DNA from: Mycobacterium adipatum
GTDB lineage: Bacteria > Actinomycetota > Actinomycetes > Mycobacteriales > Mycobacteriaceae
NCBI RefSeq assembly: GCF_001644575.1
Contig: NZ_CP015596.1
Location: forward strand, 4,154,001-4,218,000
Length of the DNA: 64,000 nt
Direction: 5' to 3'
Under the pieces are notes generated by a model. That model had not been told where the DNA came from, did no database searches, and saw only the letters and a program-made list of their open reading frames with translations. Below, piece after piece: positions 45,497 to 55,420 of the stretch. How positions within the stretch are numbered: position 1 is the first letter of the stretch; each line of letters starts with the position of its first letter. A program made the translations under genes and the position numbers.

Positions 45497-46312
45497 CTAA
45501 TCGGCCGATGCCGTCTGCGGGTTGGTGCTGCTCACGCCACCCCAGCGCGACGGCGGCCAGGCGATGAAGCGAGCCTTGCCGATCACATTGTCGACGGGAA
45601 CGGTGCCGGCCTCCGGGTCACCGGTGCAGATCAGGCCGCGCTGGGCGTCGCCGGGCAGATTGGAGCAGCGCGACCGTGAGTCGGCGGAGTGAGTGCGGTT
45701 GTCGCCCATCACCCACAGCTTGTCCTCGGGCACCGTGACCGGGCCGAACTCGTTGCCCAGACACGGGTAGACCGCGGGATCGGCGTTCATGGTGACCGGG
45801 TCCAGGTAGGGCTCGACGAGCTTCTTCCCGTCGACGGTCAGGCCGGTGTCGGCGCGGCACTGCACCGTCTGCCCGCCCACCGCGATGACCCGCTTGACGA
45901 GGTCGTTCTCATCCGGCGGCACGAACCCGACGAAGGACAGCGCGTCCTGCACCAACTTGATCGCCGGGTTGTCCGAACGGATCGACTTGTAGCCGATGTT
46001 CCAGTTCGGCGGACCCTTGAATACGACGACGTCACCGGGTTCGGGCTCGGTGAACCGGTAGGTGAGCTTGTCCACCATGATCCGGTCCCCGACACATCCG
46101 GGGCAGCCGTGCAGCGTGGGTTCCATCGACTCCGAGGGAATCAGGTACGGACGCGCCACGAAGGTGAGCATCACGTAGTACAGAACCAGCGCAATGGTGA
46201 CCAGGATGGCGCCTTCGCGCAGCGCGCCGCGCTTCTTCGTCGGCTGCTGCTCGCCTTCCGCCTCGGGTTCGGCGGTTTCGGCGGGCGCGGCGTCCTCGGC
46301 TTCGTCGGTCAC
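45497..46312 (-). CDS. lepB: Signal peptidase I
   Basis: A 271-residue membrane serine protease with GTG start 46312 ([20 protein letters not shown]). An acidic cytoplasmic region precedes one transmembrane helix (about 35-52). The catalytic Ser62 is in '[10 protein letters not shown]' and the Lys140 base in '[11 protein letters not shown]'; the later '[13 protein letters not shown]' box completes the family pattern. It cleaves secretory signal peptides on the outer face of the membrane. A pair of Cys at 70-73 (GCPGC) is typical of actinobacterial forms. Confidence 0.95.
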   Translation of the reverse strand: MTDEAEDAAPAETAEPEAEGEQQPTKKRGALREGAILVTIALVLYYVMLTFVARPYLIPSESMEPTLHGCPGCVGDRIMVDKLTYRFTEPEPGDVVVFKGPPNWNIGYKSIRSDNPAIKLVQDALSFVGFVPPDENDLVKRVIAVGGQTVQCRADTGLTVDGKKLVEPYLDPVTMNADPAVYPCLGNEFGPVTVPEDKLWVMGDNRTHSADSRSRCSNLPGDAQRGLICTGDPEAGTVPVDNVIGKARFIAWPPSRWGGVSSTNPQTASAD

Positions 46313-46330
46313 GGCATCAGGGTAGCCAGC

Positions 46331-46349
46331 CAGGCTGGGGACCAGCCTG
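46331..46349 (-). terminator. Candidate stem-loop between rplS and lepB
   Basis: CAGGCTGG (46331-46338) and CCAGCCTG (46342-46349) form a perfect 8-bp stem with a GGA loop. It lies about 50 nt after the rplS stop and just upstream of lepB on the same strand. There is no U-run, so it may be a partial terminator or a processing site rather than a full terminator. Confidence 0.45.
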
Positions 46350-46397
46350 TGAGCCTGAGCGAGCGTGTCGGGGCGGATGCACCTGACACGGTCAGCG

Positions 46398-46739
46398 TCA
46401 GCGCTTCTCCTTGATCTTCGCCTTCTTGCCACGCAGATCGCGCAGGTAGTACAGCTTGGCGCGACGCACGTCACCGCGGGTCACGACATCGATGTGATCG
46501 ATGTTGGGCGAGTGCACCGGGAAGGTCCGCTCGACACCGACGCCGTAGCTTTCCTTGCGCACGGTGAAGGTCTCGCTGACCCCGCCGTTCTGGCGGCGCA
46601 GCACGACACCCTTGAAGACCTGGATGCGCTCCTTGGAGCCCTCGATGACCTTGACGTGCACGTTGACGGTGTCGCCGGGGCCGAATGCCGGGATGTCGTC
46701 GCGCAGCGACGCCTTGTCGACGAAGTCAAGCGTGTTCAT
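46398..46739 (-). CDS. rplS: 50S ribosomal protein L19
   Basis: A 113-residue protein, standard for L19, from ATG 46739 ([19 protein letters not shown]). The diagnostic stretch is '[20 protein letters not shown]', then [12 protein letters not shown], '[20 protein letters not shown]' and '[20 protein letters not shown]'. The frame is open further upstream but not conserved. L19 sits at the 30S-50S interface. Confidence 0.98.
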   Translation of the reverse strand: MNTLDFVDKASLRDDIPAFGPGDTVNVHVKVIEGSKERIQVFKGVVLRRQNGGVSETFTVRKESYGVGVERTFPVHSPNIDHIDVVTRGDVRRAKLYYLRDLRGKKAKIKEKR

Positions 46740-47051
46740 CGGTGACTCTTCCTTGCTGTTGGCGGCTCTTCGTGGGCAGCGCGTGAACGCGCGGCCGAAC
46801 CGACGTATTCGGGCGGATCTGACGGTGTTCGTCTCCGCAGCAGGGGTGAACCTGCGCAGACAACTGCTCAATTGTGCCAGACGCGGAGCATGAGGCGAAA
46901 TCGTCGACCCGAACGCCGGTCAACGGCGCAATGCGGGCGTCTACCGGGCACGCGCGGGTGGCCGGTGGTGGTTACCCTACTCATATCCGGGGTAGCCGTT
47001 CCGACATCGTGGCCGGACGCCCCCGCCCCTCGATCGTTCCTGGAGGATTTC
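46740..47051. promoter_or_regulatory. Divergent intergenic region rplS / LppW-like lipoprotein (312 bp)
   Basis: This gap holds the leader and promoter of rplS (leftward) and the promoter of the lipoprotein (rightward). A GGAGG-type site (TGGAGGATTTC, 47041-47051) supports ATG 47052. The TACCCTACTCATAT stretch around 46974-46987 is a possible -10 region for the rightward gene. The frame upstream of 47052 is open but shows no conserved coding feature. Confidence 0.35.
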
Positions 47052-47993
47052 ATGCCGCGGCCGTCGAAGGTCCTGACGGTGGCCATGGCGGCTGTGTGCG
47101 CAGCTGCCACGATCTCGGGCTGCGAGACGAAGGTGTACGGCAGCGCACCGCCCCCGGTGGAGGCGGCGCATCTGACCGTCGTCGCGCCGCTGGGGACGTC
47201 CGCTCCCCTGCCCGAGGCGCCGCCCGAGAAGCCGACCGCAACCTTCGACGCCCTGTTGGCCCGCGAGGTTCAGGCCACGGCCGACGCCGCCGAAGCCGGC
47301 GCCGACCTGACCGTGGCCGTGCTGGACCGCAACACCGGGCAGCTGGTCACCAACGGCAGCAACAACACCATCGCGATCGCCTCGGTGGTCAAGCTCTTCA
47401 TCGCCGATGACCTGCTTCTGCAGGAAGCCAACGGGCAGACCACGCTGAGCCCCGAGGACCGCGCCATGCTCGACGTGATGCTGCGATCCTCCGATGACAG
47501 TGCCGCCGAGGTGTTCTGGAATCGCAGCGGGGGCAGCGCCATCATCAACCGGGTCGTCAAACGCTACGGTCTGGGCTCGACGCGGGCCCCGGGCAACGGC
47601 CGCTGGTTCAACACCATCAGCACCGTGACCGACCTGGTCCGCTACTACGACATGCTGCTCGCCGGCACGGGCGGGCTGCCGTCCGAACGGGCCAGCATCA
47701 TCGTGTCCAACCTGGCGCAGTCGACCCCGACCGCCCACGACGGCATGGTGCCCGGCGGGGTCTACCCGCAGCGATTCGGCATCCCGGAAGGCCTCTACGC
47801 CGAACCGGTGGCGGTCAAACAGGGTTGGATGTGCTGTATCGGCGCGGACTGGATGCATCTGTCCACCGGTGTGGTGGGCCCGGAACGGCGTTATGTGATG
47901 GCCATCAGCTCGATGCAGCCGGCCAGCGCCGAACAGGCCCGCCGGACCATCACCGACGCGGTGAAAACGATCTTTCCGGGCGGGCGTACCTAG
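47052..47993 (+). CDS. LppW-like lipoprotein with serine beta-lactamase-like fold
   Basis: A 313-residue lipoprotein: signal peptide ending in the lipobox ISGC (C24), a Pro/Ala-rich linker to about 65, then a beta-lactamase/transpeptidase-like domain. The '[14 protein letters not shown]' segment supplies an SxxK-type motif (S111, K114), and '[11 protein letters not shown]' takes the place of the SxN motif. A KTG-like element is replaced by 'KQGWMCC', so activity is uncertain. Place and size agree with M. tuberculosis lppW (Rv2905). The last 4 bases overlap trmD on the other strand. Confidence 0.8.
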   Translation: MPRPSKVLTVAMAAVCAAATISGCETKVYGSAPPPVEAAHLTVVAPLGTSAPLPEAPPEKPTATFDALLAREVQATADAAEAGADLTVAVLDRNTGQLVTNGSNNTIAIASVVKLFIADDLLLQEANGQTTLSPEDRAMLDVMLRSSDDSAAEVFWNRSGGSAIINRVVKRYGLGSTRAPGNGRWFNTISTVTDLVRYYDMLLAGTGGLPSERASIIVSNLAQSTPTAHDGMVPGGVYPQRFGIPEGLYAEPVAVKQGWMCCIGADWMHLSTGVVGPERRYVMAISSMQPASAEQARRTITDAVKTIFPGGRT

Positions 47994-48664
47994 AGCAGAT
48001 CAGGCCGGCGTTCGCAGGTGCGCTGCAGCGACTGCTCGTGGCGCCACGCCTCGATCTTGGCGTGATCACCCGAGAGCAAAACCTGCGGCACGTCGAGATC
48101 ACGCCAGCGCGCGGGCCGGGTGTAGCTGGGGCCTTCCAACAACCCGTTCGAATGTGAATCATCCTGGTGCGAGGCAGGATTGCCCAGCACCTCGGGCAAC
48201 AACCGCACCACCGCCTCGACCATCACCAGGACCGCGGATTCTCCGCCGGCCAGCACGTAGTCGCCGATGGACACCTCTTCGACCCGCATCCGGCGGGCCG
48301 CGTCATCGGCGACGCGCTGGTCGATGCCCTCATAGCGGCCGCACGCGAACACCAGGTGCGCCTCGTTGCTCCACCGTTGCGCGGTGGCCTGGGTGAAGGG
48401 CCGCCCGGCCGGTGTCGGTACCACCAGAACCGTTTCCGCCGAGCAGATATCGTCGAGCGCCGCGCCCCACACCGGGGCCTTCATGACCATGCCGGGGCCG
48501 CCACCGTAGGGCGCATCGTCCACCGAGCGGTGCACATCGTGAGTCCACTCGCGCAGGTCGTGCACACCGAGCTCGACGATGCCGGACTGAATAGCCTTGC
48601 CCGGCAACGCCTGGTGCAATGCGTCGAGGTAGGCGGGAAAGATCGTGACGACGTCGATCCGCAT
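47990..48664 (-). CDS. trmD: tRNA (guanine(37)-N1)-methyltransferase
   Basis: A 224-residue SPOUT-class enzyme that methylates G37 of tRNAs and prevents +1 frameshifting. ATG 48664 starts [20 protein letters not shown]. The family marks are '[20 protein letters not shown]', '[14 protein letters not shown]', '[15 protein letters not shown]' and the SAM-binding trefoil knot region around them, ending '[21 protein letters not shown]'. It follows rimM with a 7-nt gap in the rpsP-KH-rimM-trmD operon. Confidence 0.97.
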   Translation of the reverse strand: MRIDVVTIFPAYLDALHQALPGKAIQSGIVELGVHDLREWTHDVHRSVDDAPYGGGPGMVMKAPVWGAALDDICSAETVLVVPTPAGRPFTQATAQRWSNEAHLVFACGRYEGIDQRVADDAARRMRVEEVSIGDYVLAGGESAVLVMVEAVVRLLPEVLGNPASHQDDSHSNGLLEGPSYTRPARWRDLDVPQVLLSGDHAKIEAWRHEQSLQRTCERRPDLL

Positions 48665-48671
48665 ACCGGCC

Positions 48672-49196
48672 CTAGAGATCTTCGATGTTGAGCAGCCCGT
48701 CGGGCGGATCGATCTCCACGGTGCCCTCGGCCAGGGACACCGCGGTGACGATGGCACTGACGAACGGCACCAACAACTCCGCGCCTTCAGGTGTCTTGAC
48801 CGACAGCAGTTCCCCGGCCGCGGTGTGCAGCACCTCGGTCACGGTGCCGACGGCCGTGCCGTCGACGGTGTGCACCCTCAGGCCCACGAGTTGATGATCG
48901 TAGAACTCGTCGGGGTCTTCGATCGGCGGCAACTCATCGGTGCTGACGAGGAACACGGTGCCCCGGACATCGTCGGCGGCATTGCGATCGCCGATACCGG
49001 CCAACCGCACCAGCAGGCGGGAGCCGTGCTCACGCACCGAGTCGATGACGAATTCGCGCTGGGCACCGCCGCGCTTGAATCCGCGTAACCGGGCGCCCGG
49101 GGTGAACCGGGCGTCCGGATCATCGGTGCGGACGTCGACGACGACCTCGCCGCTGATGCCGTGGGCCTTCACGACCCGACCGACGACCAGGTCCAT
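48672..49196 (-). CDS. rimM: Ribosome maturation factor RimM
   Basis: A 174-residue factor for 30S assembly that binds S19. The N-terminal RimM domain begins [20 protein letters not shown], and the PRC-barrel part contains '[20 protein letters not shown]' and '[13 protein letters not shown]'. It lies between the KH-domain gene (5-nt gap) and trmD. Confidence 0.96.
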   Translation of the reverse strand: MDLVVGRVVKAHGISGEVVVDVRTDDPDARFTPGARLRGFKRGGAQREFVIDSVREHGSRLLVRLAGIGDRNAADDVRGTVFLVSTDELPPIEDPDEFYDHQLVGLRVHTVDGTAVGTVTEVLHTAAGELLSVKTPEGAELLVPFVSAIVTAVSLAEGTVEIDPPDGLLNIEDL

Positions 49197-49201
49197 CGTG
49201 A

Positions 49202-49444
49202 CTACTGGTCGGTGTCGACCACGTCGACACGGATCCCACGGCCGCCGATACCGGCGACCAGGGTGCGCAGCGCCGTGGCGGTCCGCCCGCCGCGGCCGAT
49301 GACCTTGCCCAGGTCATCGGGATGCACGTGCACCTCGACGGTGCGTCCGCGCCGGTTGGTCACCAGATCAACGCGGACGTCGTCGGGGTTGTCGACGATC
49401 CCGCGAACCAGGTGTTCGACGGCGTCGACGACGACGGTGCTCAT
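49202..49444 (-). CDS. KH domain RNA-binding protein (KhpA-like)
   Basis: An 80-residue single KH-domain protein with the conserved '[18 protein letters not shown]' loop (GxxG as GRGG) followed by [11 protein letters not shown]. KhpA proteins bind RNA with KhpB and affect cell division and translation in Gram-positive bacteria. It overlaps rpsP by 4 nt, so the two are coupled. Confidence 0.93.
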   Translation of the reverse strand: MSTVVVDAVEHLVRGIVDNPDDVRVDLVTNRRGRTVEVHVHPDDLGKVIGRGGRTATALRTLVAGIGGRGIRVDVVDTDQ

Positions 49445-49905
49445 TCTGCGGCGGACTCTTCGGCTGCGGCGGCCTCGGGCGCCTCGGCCGCTTCGGTCTC
49501 GTCGGCCTTCTTGGCCGGAGCCTTCTTCTTCTTGAGCTGGGTGGCCTCACCGGTGGGCGCGTTGTCGGCGGCGGCCAGCGCGGCGTTGAACAGGTCCAGC
49601 TTGGACGGCTTGGGCTCCTTGACCCTCAGGGTGCCCTCGGCGCCCGGCAGACCCTTGAACTTCTGCCAGTCACCGGTGATCTTCAGCAGTGCCAGGACGG
49701 GCTCGGTGGGCTGGGCGCCGACGCTCAGCCAGTACTGCACGCGCTCCGAGTCGATCTCGATCAGGCTGGGCTCTTCCTTCGGCTGGTACTTGCCGATGAC
49801 CTCGATGGCGCGTCCGTCGCGACGGTTGCGCGCATCGGCGACCGAGATGCGGTACTGGGGGTTGCGGATCTTGCCGAAGCGGGCGAGTTTGATCTTGACA
49901 GCCAT
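49441..49905 (-). CDS. rpsP: 30S ribosomal protein S16
   Basis: A 154-residue S16 from ATG 49905 ([20 protein letters not shown]). Conserved segments are '[19 protein letters not shown]' and '[23 protein letters not shown]'. The C-terminal Ala/Lys/Glu-rich tail after residue ~110 is an actinobacterial extension. It is the first gene of the operon rpsP-KH-rimM-trmD. Confidence 0.98.
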   Translation of the reverse strand: MAVKIKLARFGKIRNPQYRISVADARNRRDGRAIEVIGKYQPKEEPSLIEIDSERVQYWLSVGAQPTEPVLALLKITGDWQKFKGLPGAEGTLRVKEPKPSKLDLFNAALAAADNAPTGEATQLKKKKAPAKKADETEAAEAPEAAAAEESAAE

Positions 49906-50095
49906 GGTGAAGCGTTTCTCCTGTGATTGCCACGCTTGCAATTCAGCGACTCGGGCGGGTTGCCCGGTCCGGTTTTGCCTCTGCGTGTGTGACCGGCGTG
50001 CGGCGCATCTAACGTGTCGCGCGCGGGACAGCCGCCCATTGTGCCAGAGCGGGCGCTACCGGCCCAAATCCCGCCGGCGGTCCGACCCGCGTGGG

Positions 50096-50515
50096 TCAGA
50101 CGACTCTGTCGAAACACTTCTCCTCGACGCGCTTGGTCATCCGCCAGCCCTCGGCGGTGCGCACGAACTCGTCGTCGTACCAGAGCCCGCAGAACAGCAC
50201 CTGTCCGTCGTCCCCGCCCAGCACCATCGGGTTGAAGCACAGCGTCCGCGAGGTCGCGGTGTCACCGTCGATGCTGACGTCGACGTTGCCGAGCATGTGG
50301 GCGTAGGCCGGGAAGTTCGGCAGCACCTGGGACAGCCAGGCCTTCACCTCCGGGTAGCGGCCGTCCACCCCGCCCATGGCGCGGTAGTCGATGTAGGCGT
50401 CCGCGGTGAACACCCGGTCCAGGTCATCGAAGCGGCGCTTGTCGATGGCGGTCGAGTACGCCACCAGCAGATCCTGGATTTCCAGGCGGTCGGAGATCTC
50501 TTCGAGGCTCAGCAC
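50096..50515 (-). CDS. SnoaL-like (NTF2 fold) protein
   Basis: A 139-residue protein with the same fold as the one at 2511-2927: 'LEIQDLLVAYSTAIDKRRFDD', 'VFTADAYIDYRAMGG' and 'FVRTAEGWRMTKRVEEKCF'. Function is unknown. It lies 15 nt downstream of the M42 peptidase? No: it is on the same strand as that gene and follows its stop at 50531 by 15 nt, so it may be the last gene of the osmolyte operon. Position also fits Rv2910c of the rpsP region. Confidence 0.8.
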   Translation of the reverse strand: MLSLEEISDRLEIQDLLVAYSTAIDKRRFDDLDRVFTADAYIDYRAMGGVDGRYPEVKAWLSQVLPNFPAYAHMLGNVDVSIDGDTATSRTLCFNPMVLGGDDGQVLFCGLWYDDEFVRTAEGWRMTKRVEEKCFDRVV

Positions 50516-50530
50516 GCCTCGATTGAACCA

Positions 50531-51793
50531 CTAGCTCTGGCCACCCACCGGGCCTTCAGACGGGGGCCAGTGCTCCCCCGACCATTCACCGGGCTCGGCG
50601 TGGTCACCGCGCGAGAGCGGCACCCACTGCTCGGTGGGCGCCGGCTGCTTCGAGGACGGGAAGTCACGCAGCTCGCCCTCGGCGTGGGCATCCCACTTGG
50701 CGAACGTCAGCGGGGTGTGCAACCACGCTTGCAGCAGGTTGTAGACGGCTTCGAGCGACTCGATGTGCGTGCGCTCCCAGCCGTGGCTGCCGTCCAGACC
50801 GAAGCCGACGAGCGCCGCGCGGGTCGCCGCTCCCGCCTCGATGGCCGCCGCCGCATCCGAGCGGTAGTAGCGGAACACGTCACGTGCGTACGGGATGCCA
50901 CGGTCATCGGCCAATCGGCACAGCTTGCGGGTGAGGTGGTAGTCGAACGGCCCGTGCAGGTCCGCCATCGGGATCGTCGCGCCGTCCTCGATGGAGTGCT
51001 GCCCGGGAGCGCACACCGCGTTGTCGACCGAGACGAGCTCGGCGACGTCGGGCGGCAGCCCGTGGCTGGCACCGTGCCCGACCTCCTCGGTGATGGTCAC
51101 CATGATGGTGGTGCGGTGCGGCAACCTGGTGCGCTGCGTCATCACGTTGCGGGCCAGCGCCAACGCCACCGCGACACCGGCCTTGCCGTCCAGATGCCGC
51201 GAGACGATGAAGCCGTCCTCGGTGAGTTCGGGACTGGCGATGAGCGCCACGAAGTCGCCCACCTGGAAACCGAGTCGCCGCAGATCATCCACGTTGGACA
51301 CCTTGCGGTCGATGCGCACCTCGACGTGTTCCCATTCGGTGGGCTGGGTGTCGATCTCATCGCCGAAGGCGTGTCCGGATGCCTTCAGCGGCATGACGGT
51401 GCCGGTGAAGAACTCGTCCGCGTCGTCGGTGAAGATCCGGACCCGCGCACCGGTGGCGAACCGGGCGGAGAACGTGCCCACCGGGATCAATTCGAGTCGG
51501 CCGTTGTCCTTCAGTTGGCGCACCATGCAGCCGATGGTGTCGGCGTGCACCACCACCGCCCGCTCCACGGTGTCGGAGTCACCGGGCAGTTCGGCGTTGA
51601 GCGCGCCGCGGCGGGTCAGGGTGAACGGCACACCGAGGTCGGTGAAGATCTCGCCGATCAGCTGCATGACGGCGTCGGTGCGCCCGGACGGGCTGGGCGT
51701 CTGGAGTAACGACAACAAGGTGTCGACCATCCAGTCGCGGTCGGCATCCGGCATCCGTGGCGCAGGCATCTTTTCGGTTGTTCCGGAACTCAC
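50531..51793 (-). CDS. M42 family peptidase of the NAGGN osmolyte system
   Basis: A 420-residue metallopeptidase of the M42 type with GTG start 51793, overlapping the synthetase stop by 4 nt. Metal and catalytic positions are recognisable in 'AVVVHADTIGCMV', 'SRHLDGKAGVAVAL' and 'TITEEVGHGASHG'. The DGK-Asp and the EE pair are standard. In many bacteria a gene of this type forms a fixed trio with the N-acetylglutaminylglutamine synthetase and amidotransferase; its role in the pathway is not established. The last ~35 residues are a hydrophilic tail rich in Pro/Glu/Gly. Confidence 0.9.
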   Translation of the reverse strand: MSSGTTEKMPAPRMPDADRDWMVDTLLSLLQTPSPSGRTDAVMQLIGEIFTDLGVPFTLTRRGALNAELPGDSDTVERAVVVHADTIGCMVRQLKDNGRLELIPVGTFSARFATGARVRIFTDDADEFFTGTVMPLKASGHAFGDEIDTQPTEWEHVEVRIDRKVSNVDDLRRLGFQVGDFVALIASPELTEDGFIVSRHLDGKAGVAVALALARNVMTQRTRLPHRTTIMVTITEEVGHGASHGLPPDVAELVSVDNAVCAPGQHSIEDGATIPMADLHGPFDYHLTRKLCRLADDRGIPYARDVFRYYRSDAAAAIEAGAATRAALVGFGLDGSHGWERTHIESLEAVYNLLQAWLHTPLTFAKWDAHAEGELRDFPSSKQPAPTEQWVPLSRGDHAEPGEWSGEHWPPSEGPVGGQS

Positions 51794-53508
51794 TGCGGCG
51801 GCTCCACTGGGTCGGGGTGCCACGCCCATGGCGTGGCAGCGGTTCGGGGAAAGAGTAGGTCAACGAAAGCCTGTGCGGTGGGCCGGGGTTCGTGGTTGGC
51901 CAGCCCGGGCCGCTCGTTGGCTTCGATGAAGACATACTTGTCTTCGCGCACCGAGGGCACGATGAGGTCGATACCGGTGACCGGGATGCCGATCGCGTCC
52001 GCCGCGTCCACCGCAACCTTGGCCAGGGTGGGGTTCAGGTCGTCGGTCACATCGACGATCGTTCCGCCGGTATGCAAGTTGGCGGTGCGCCGCACCACCA
52101 GATGCTCGTTGGCGGGTAGCACATCGTCCATCGCCCAGCCCGCATCGGCGACGGTGTCCTTGGTGACCGAGTCCATCGGGATCGTCGATTCGCCCTGGGT
52201 GGCGCTGGCGCGGCGCCGGCTCTGCGCTTCGATGAGCTGGGCCACGGTGTGCTTGCCGCTGCCGATGATCTCCGGCGGGCGACGCACCGCCGCCGCGATG
52301 ACCTTGCCGTTGATCACGACAACCCGCAGATCCTCGCCCTCGCAACGTTCTTCGATCAACACGTCGGGGCAATGCTTGTTGGCGAGTTCCAGCGCCCGGT
52401 CCAGATCGTCGTGCCGGGTGACGCCGACGGTGATGCCGGCACCCTGCTCGCCGCGGGCCGGTTTGACCACCACGGAACCGACCCTGGCCAGGAAGCGGTG
52501 ATCGTCATCGCCGAATGTTGCGGTGATGCCCTCGGGCACAACAATTCCCGCTTCACTGACCACCTTGCGCGCGATGCGCTTGTCATCACAGCGGCTCATG
52601 GCGACCGCGTTGGTGAGTTCGGACAGCGATTCGCGTGTCGTGACGGTGGTCCCGCCGTGGGTCAGTTGCAGATAGCCGGCCTGGGCGTCGAGCACCTTGA
52701 CCGCGATACCTCGCAGGATCGCCTCGTCGGCGATGATCCGGGCGTACGGGTTCAGCTGCGCCAGGTCCTCCTCGGGCTGCGCGGGCGCGAACAGTCGCTC
52801 GTTGATCGCGTTCTTGCGCTTGACCCCGAGCTCGGGCACCCGCTCGAAGCCCATCCGCTCGTACAGCGCAATCGCGCCCGCATTGTCGTGCAGCACAGAC
52901 AGATCCATCTGCGCACGGCCGCGGGCAATGAACTCCTCGACCAGCGATCGCACCAACAACCCGCCGGCACCGGGCCGGCAGAGCGTCGGGCTGACCGCCA
53001 GGCACCACAGCGACGAGCCGTTGTCGGGATCATCGAAGAGCTGGGCGTGGTCGATACCGGTCACGGTGCCGACCACGGCACCGGTCGCGTCGTCGACGGC
53101 CACCAGGTAGATCATGTGCTGCTCGGACTGACTGTTGTGCCACATCAGGTCCACATCGGCGGGAACCATCCGGCACTGCAGGTAGATCTCGTTGATCGCG
53201 GCGCAATCGGCCATCGACTCGACGCGGCGCACACTGACTCCGGGCAGGTCCTCCGGGCGGTAGGCCAGCGGGACCGTGAGATCCAGCCGATAGGTGAAGC
53301 TCGGGTCGATGAAGAAGTCTTGCGGATTGAGCGCCACGAAGACGTGCGGCGCGTCGAGGTACATGCCGATATCGCGTCGTCCACTGGCCTCGGCCCGCAA
53401 CGCGTCGCCCAGCTCACCGGGATCATCGAAGGTCTGACCGAAAACCAACCGGCCCCAGCCGAGGTCCTGGATGACCTCCCTGGGGTCGGCGTCCTCATCG
53501 GGGGTCAT
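51790..53508 (-). CDS. ngg: N-acetylglutaminylglutamine synthetase (GNAT plus ATP-grasp fusion)
   Basis: A 572-residue fusion starting at ATG 53508 (MTPDEDADPREVIQDLGWGR). A GNAT acetyltransferase domain spans about 90-260, with 'SLWCLAVSPTLCRPGAGGLL' and 'NAGAIALYERMGFERV'. An ATP-grasp ligase domain spans about 290-560, with 'VVKPARGEQGAGITVGV', 'EERCEGEDLRVVVINGKVIAA' and 'VTGIDLIV..EANERPGL'. It acetylates glutamine and joins a second glutamine, the first step to the osmolyte N-acetylglutaminylglutamine amide. Its ends overlap both neighbours by 4 nt. Confidence 0.93.
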   Translation of the reverse strand: MTPDEDADPREVIQDLGWGRLVFGQTFDDPGELGDALRAEASGRRDIGMYLDAPHVFVALNPQDFFIDPSFTYRLDLTVPLAYRPEDLPGVSVRRVESMADCAAINEIYLQCRMVPADVDLMWHNSQSEQHMIYLVAVDDATGAVVGTVTGIDHAQLFDDPDNGSSLWCLAVSPTLCRPGAGGLLVRSLVEEFIARGRAQMDLSVLHDNAGAIALYERMGFERVPELGVKRKNAINERLFAPAQPEEDLAQLNPYARIIADEAILRGIAVKVLDAQAGYLQLTHGGTTVTTRESLSELTNAVAMSRCDDKRIARKVVSEAGIVVPEGITATFGDDDHRFLARVGSVVVKPARGEQGAGITVGVTRHDDLDRALELANKHCPDVLIEERCEGEDLRVVVINGKVIAAAVRRPPEIIGSGKHTVAQLIEAQSRRRASATQGESTIPMDSVTKDTVADAGWAMDDVLPANEHLVVRRTANLHTGGTIVDVTDDLNPTLAKVAVDAADAIGIPVTGIDLIVPSVREDKYVFIEANERPGLANHEPRPTAQAFVDLLFPRTAATPWAWHPDPVEPPQ

Positions 53509-55307
53509 CGCGTGTTTACCCCATCCACATGGTGCGCCAGCCACAGTTCCAACAGCCCGAGTTGCCACAGTGGGTTACCCCGCAGCGGGGTCAGATAACC
53601 ATTGGGCTCCGCGAGCAGGCGGTCCACCTCGGTCGGGTTGAACAGCCCCCGGGCGCGCGCACCGTCACTGTGCAGGGCGTCGCGCACCAGATCCAGATAC
53701 GGCCCGGCCAGGTGCTTGAGGGCCGGCACCGGGAAGTAGCCCTTGGGGCGGTCGATCACCTCGTGCGGGATGACCTTACGGGCGGCTTCCTTGAGCACGC
53801 CCTTGCCGTCGTGGGCGGTCTTGAGCGACGGCGGACAGGTCGCCGCGAGCTCGACGAGCTCGTGGTCGAGGAACGGCACCCGGCCCTCCAGGCCCCAGGC
53901 CATGGTCATGTTGTCCACGCGTTTGACCGGATCGTCGACCAGCATCACGGTGGTGTCCAGGCGTAATGCCCGGTCGGTCGCGGTGGCCGCCCCGGGATGA
54001 GCGAAGTGATCGAGGACGTAGGTGCCGGCGACATCGTCCGGCAGCCGCCACGACGGCTGCAGCAGGGAGTTCAGCGCACTGTGATCGCGGTCGAAGAACG
54101 CCTGCCGGTAGGAGGCCAGCGCGGCCCGCGGGTCGTCGTCGGCGGCATGCGCCATCGGCGGGTACCAGTGATACCCGGCGAAGATCTCGTCGGCGCCCTG
54201 CCCGGACTGCACCACCTTGACGTGCTTGCTGACCTCCTGGGACAGCAGATAGAACGCCACGCAGTCGTGGCTCATCATCGGTTCGCTCATGGCACCGATC
54301 GCCCCGGACAGGGCGGGCAGCATGCGGGCGGTGTCGATCCGGATCTGGTGGTGGTCGGTGCCGTAGTGGCGCGCGATGACGTCCGAATATTTGAACTCGT
54401 CGCCCTCCTCACCACCGGCCGCCTCGAAGCCGATCGAGAAGGTCGCCAGCCCGTGCTGGCCGGCCTCGGCCAGCAGGCCGACGATCAGACTGGAATCCAA
54501 TCCACCCGAGAGCAGGCAGCCGACCGGGACGTCGGCGACCAGCCGGCGCTCGACGGCGGTCCGCAGCGAGGCCAGGATCGCCTCTTCCCACTCGTTCTCC
54601 GACCAGTCGGCCCGTTCGGCGGAGCGCTCGAAAATCGGCTCCCAGTAGGTGTGCTGGGTCCGGGTGCCGTCGGGCTCGATGCGCATCAGGGTGCCCGGGG
54701 GCAGCTTTCGCACCCCGCGCAGAATGGTGTGTGGCGCGGGCACCACCGAGTGGAAGCTCAGGTAGTGGTGCAGTGCCGTCGCGTCGATCTCGGTGTCGAC
54801 GCCACCGGCGGCCACCAGCGCCGGCAGCGAGGAGGCGAAGCGCAGCGCGTCGGACACCTCGGTCCAGTACAGCGGTTTGATGCCGAGCCGGTCGCGGGCC
54901 AGCAGTACCCGCCCGGAATCGACCTCGGTGATCGCGAAGGCGAACATCCCGTACAGGTGCTCGACGACGCGTTCGCCCCATTCCCGGTATCCCTTGAGCA
55001 CCACTTCGGTATCGCTGTGCGAGAAGAACCGGTAGCCCTTGCCGATCAGCTCCTGGCGCAGCTGCGGATAGTTGTAGATGCAGCCGTTGAAGGCCACGGT
55101 GAGCCCGAGATCGGGATCATGCATCGGCTGCTGCCCGTGGCTGGACAGGTCGATGATCGCCAATCGGCGGTGGCCGAAGGCGATTCCGTCCTGGGCCCAG
55201 AAGCCTCCGCTGTCGGGGCCTCGCGGCACCATGGATTCCGCCATTCTGGCGATGGCTGACAGATCTGCCGACCGGCCGCGAGCAACCTCGCCGGCGATGC
55301 CGCACAT
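53505..55307 (-). CDS. asnO: N-acetylglutaminylglutamine amidotransferase (asparagine synthase type)
   Basis: A 600-residue asparagine-synthase-like enzyme. The class II glutaminase domain begins MCGIAGEVARG with nucleophile Cys2, then 'MVPRGPDSGGFW' and 'LAIIDLSSHGQQPM'. The synthase domain has the PP-loop 'LLSGGLDSSLIVGLLAE'. In the NAGGN system it amidates the C terminus of N-acetylglutaminylglutamine. The gene leads a three-gene operon whose cistrons are coupled by ATGA and GTGA overlaps. A plain asparagine synthetase is less likely given this context. Confidence 0.92.
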   Translation of the reverse strand: MCGIAGEVARGRSADLSAIARMAESMVPRGPDSGGFWAQDGIAFGHRRLAIIDLSSHGQQPMHDPDLGLTVAFNGCIYNYPQLRQELIGKGYRFFSHSDTEVVLKGYREWGERVVEHLYGMFAFAITEVDSGRVLLARDRLGIKPLYWTEVSDALRFASSLPALVAAGGVDTEIDATALHHYLSFHSVVPAPHTILRGVRKLPPGTLMRIEPDGTRTQHTYWEPIFERSAERADWSENEWEEAILASLRTAVERRLVADVPVGCLLSGGLDSSLIVGLLAEAGQHGLATFSIGFEAAGGEEGDEFKYSDVIARHYGTDHHQIRIDTARMLPALSGAIGAMSEPMMSHDCVAFYLLSQEVSKHVKVVQSGQGADEIFAGYHWYPPMAHAADDDPRAALASYRQAFFDRDHSALNSLLQPSWRLPDDVAGTYVLDHFAHPGAATATDRALRLDTTVMLVDDPVKRVDNMTMAWGLEGRVPFLDHELVELAATCPPSLKTAHDGKGVLKEAARKVIPHEVIDRPKGYFPVPALKHLAGPYLDLVRDALHSDGARARGLFNPTEVDRLLAEPNGYLTPLRGNPLWQLGLLELWLAHHVDGVNTR

Positions 55308-55420
55308 TCTCTTCGTCCCCCTCGATGGTGTAGGCCCACTCTGGTTCGCGCTGGTCTTACGTTACCGGTGGTGCGCCTCGCCAAACCTGCGGCACGGAAA
55401 GGTAGTTAGGCTCACATCCC

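Noticed and set aside
47052..47993. Functional class A beta-lactamase
   Set aside because: An SxxK motif is present, but the SDN and KTG motifs are not properly conserved and the protein is a lipoprotein at the lppW position, so resistance activity is not supported.
55395..55420. TTAGGCT-containing stretch before the first D,D-carboxypeptidase as an iron box
   Set aside because: Only about 11 of 19 positions match the IdeR consensus, it lacks the second half-site, and the gene has no iron link.
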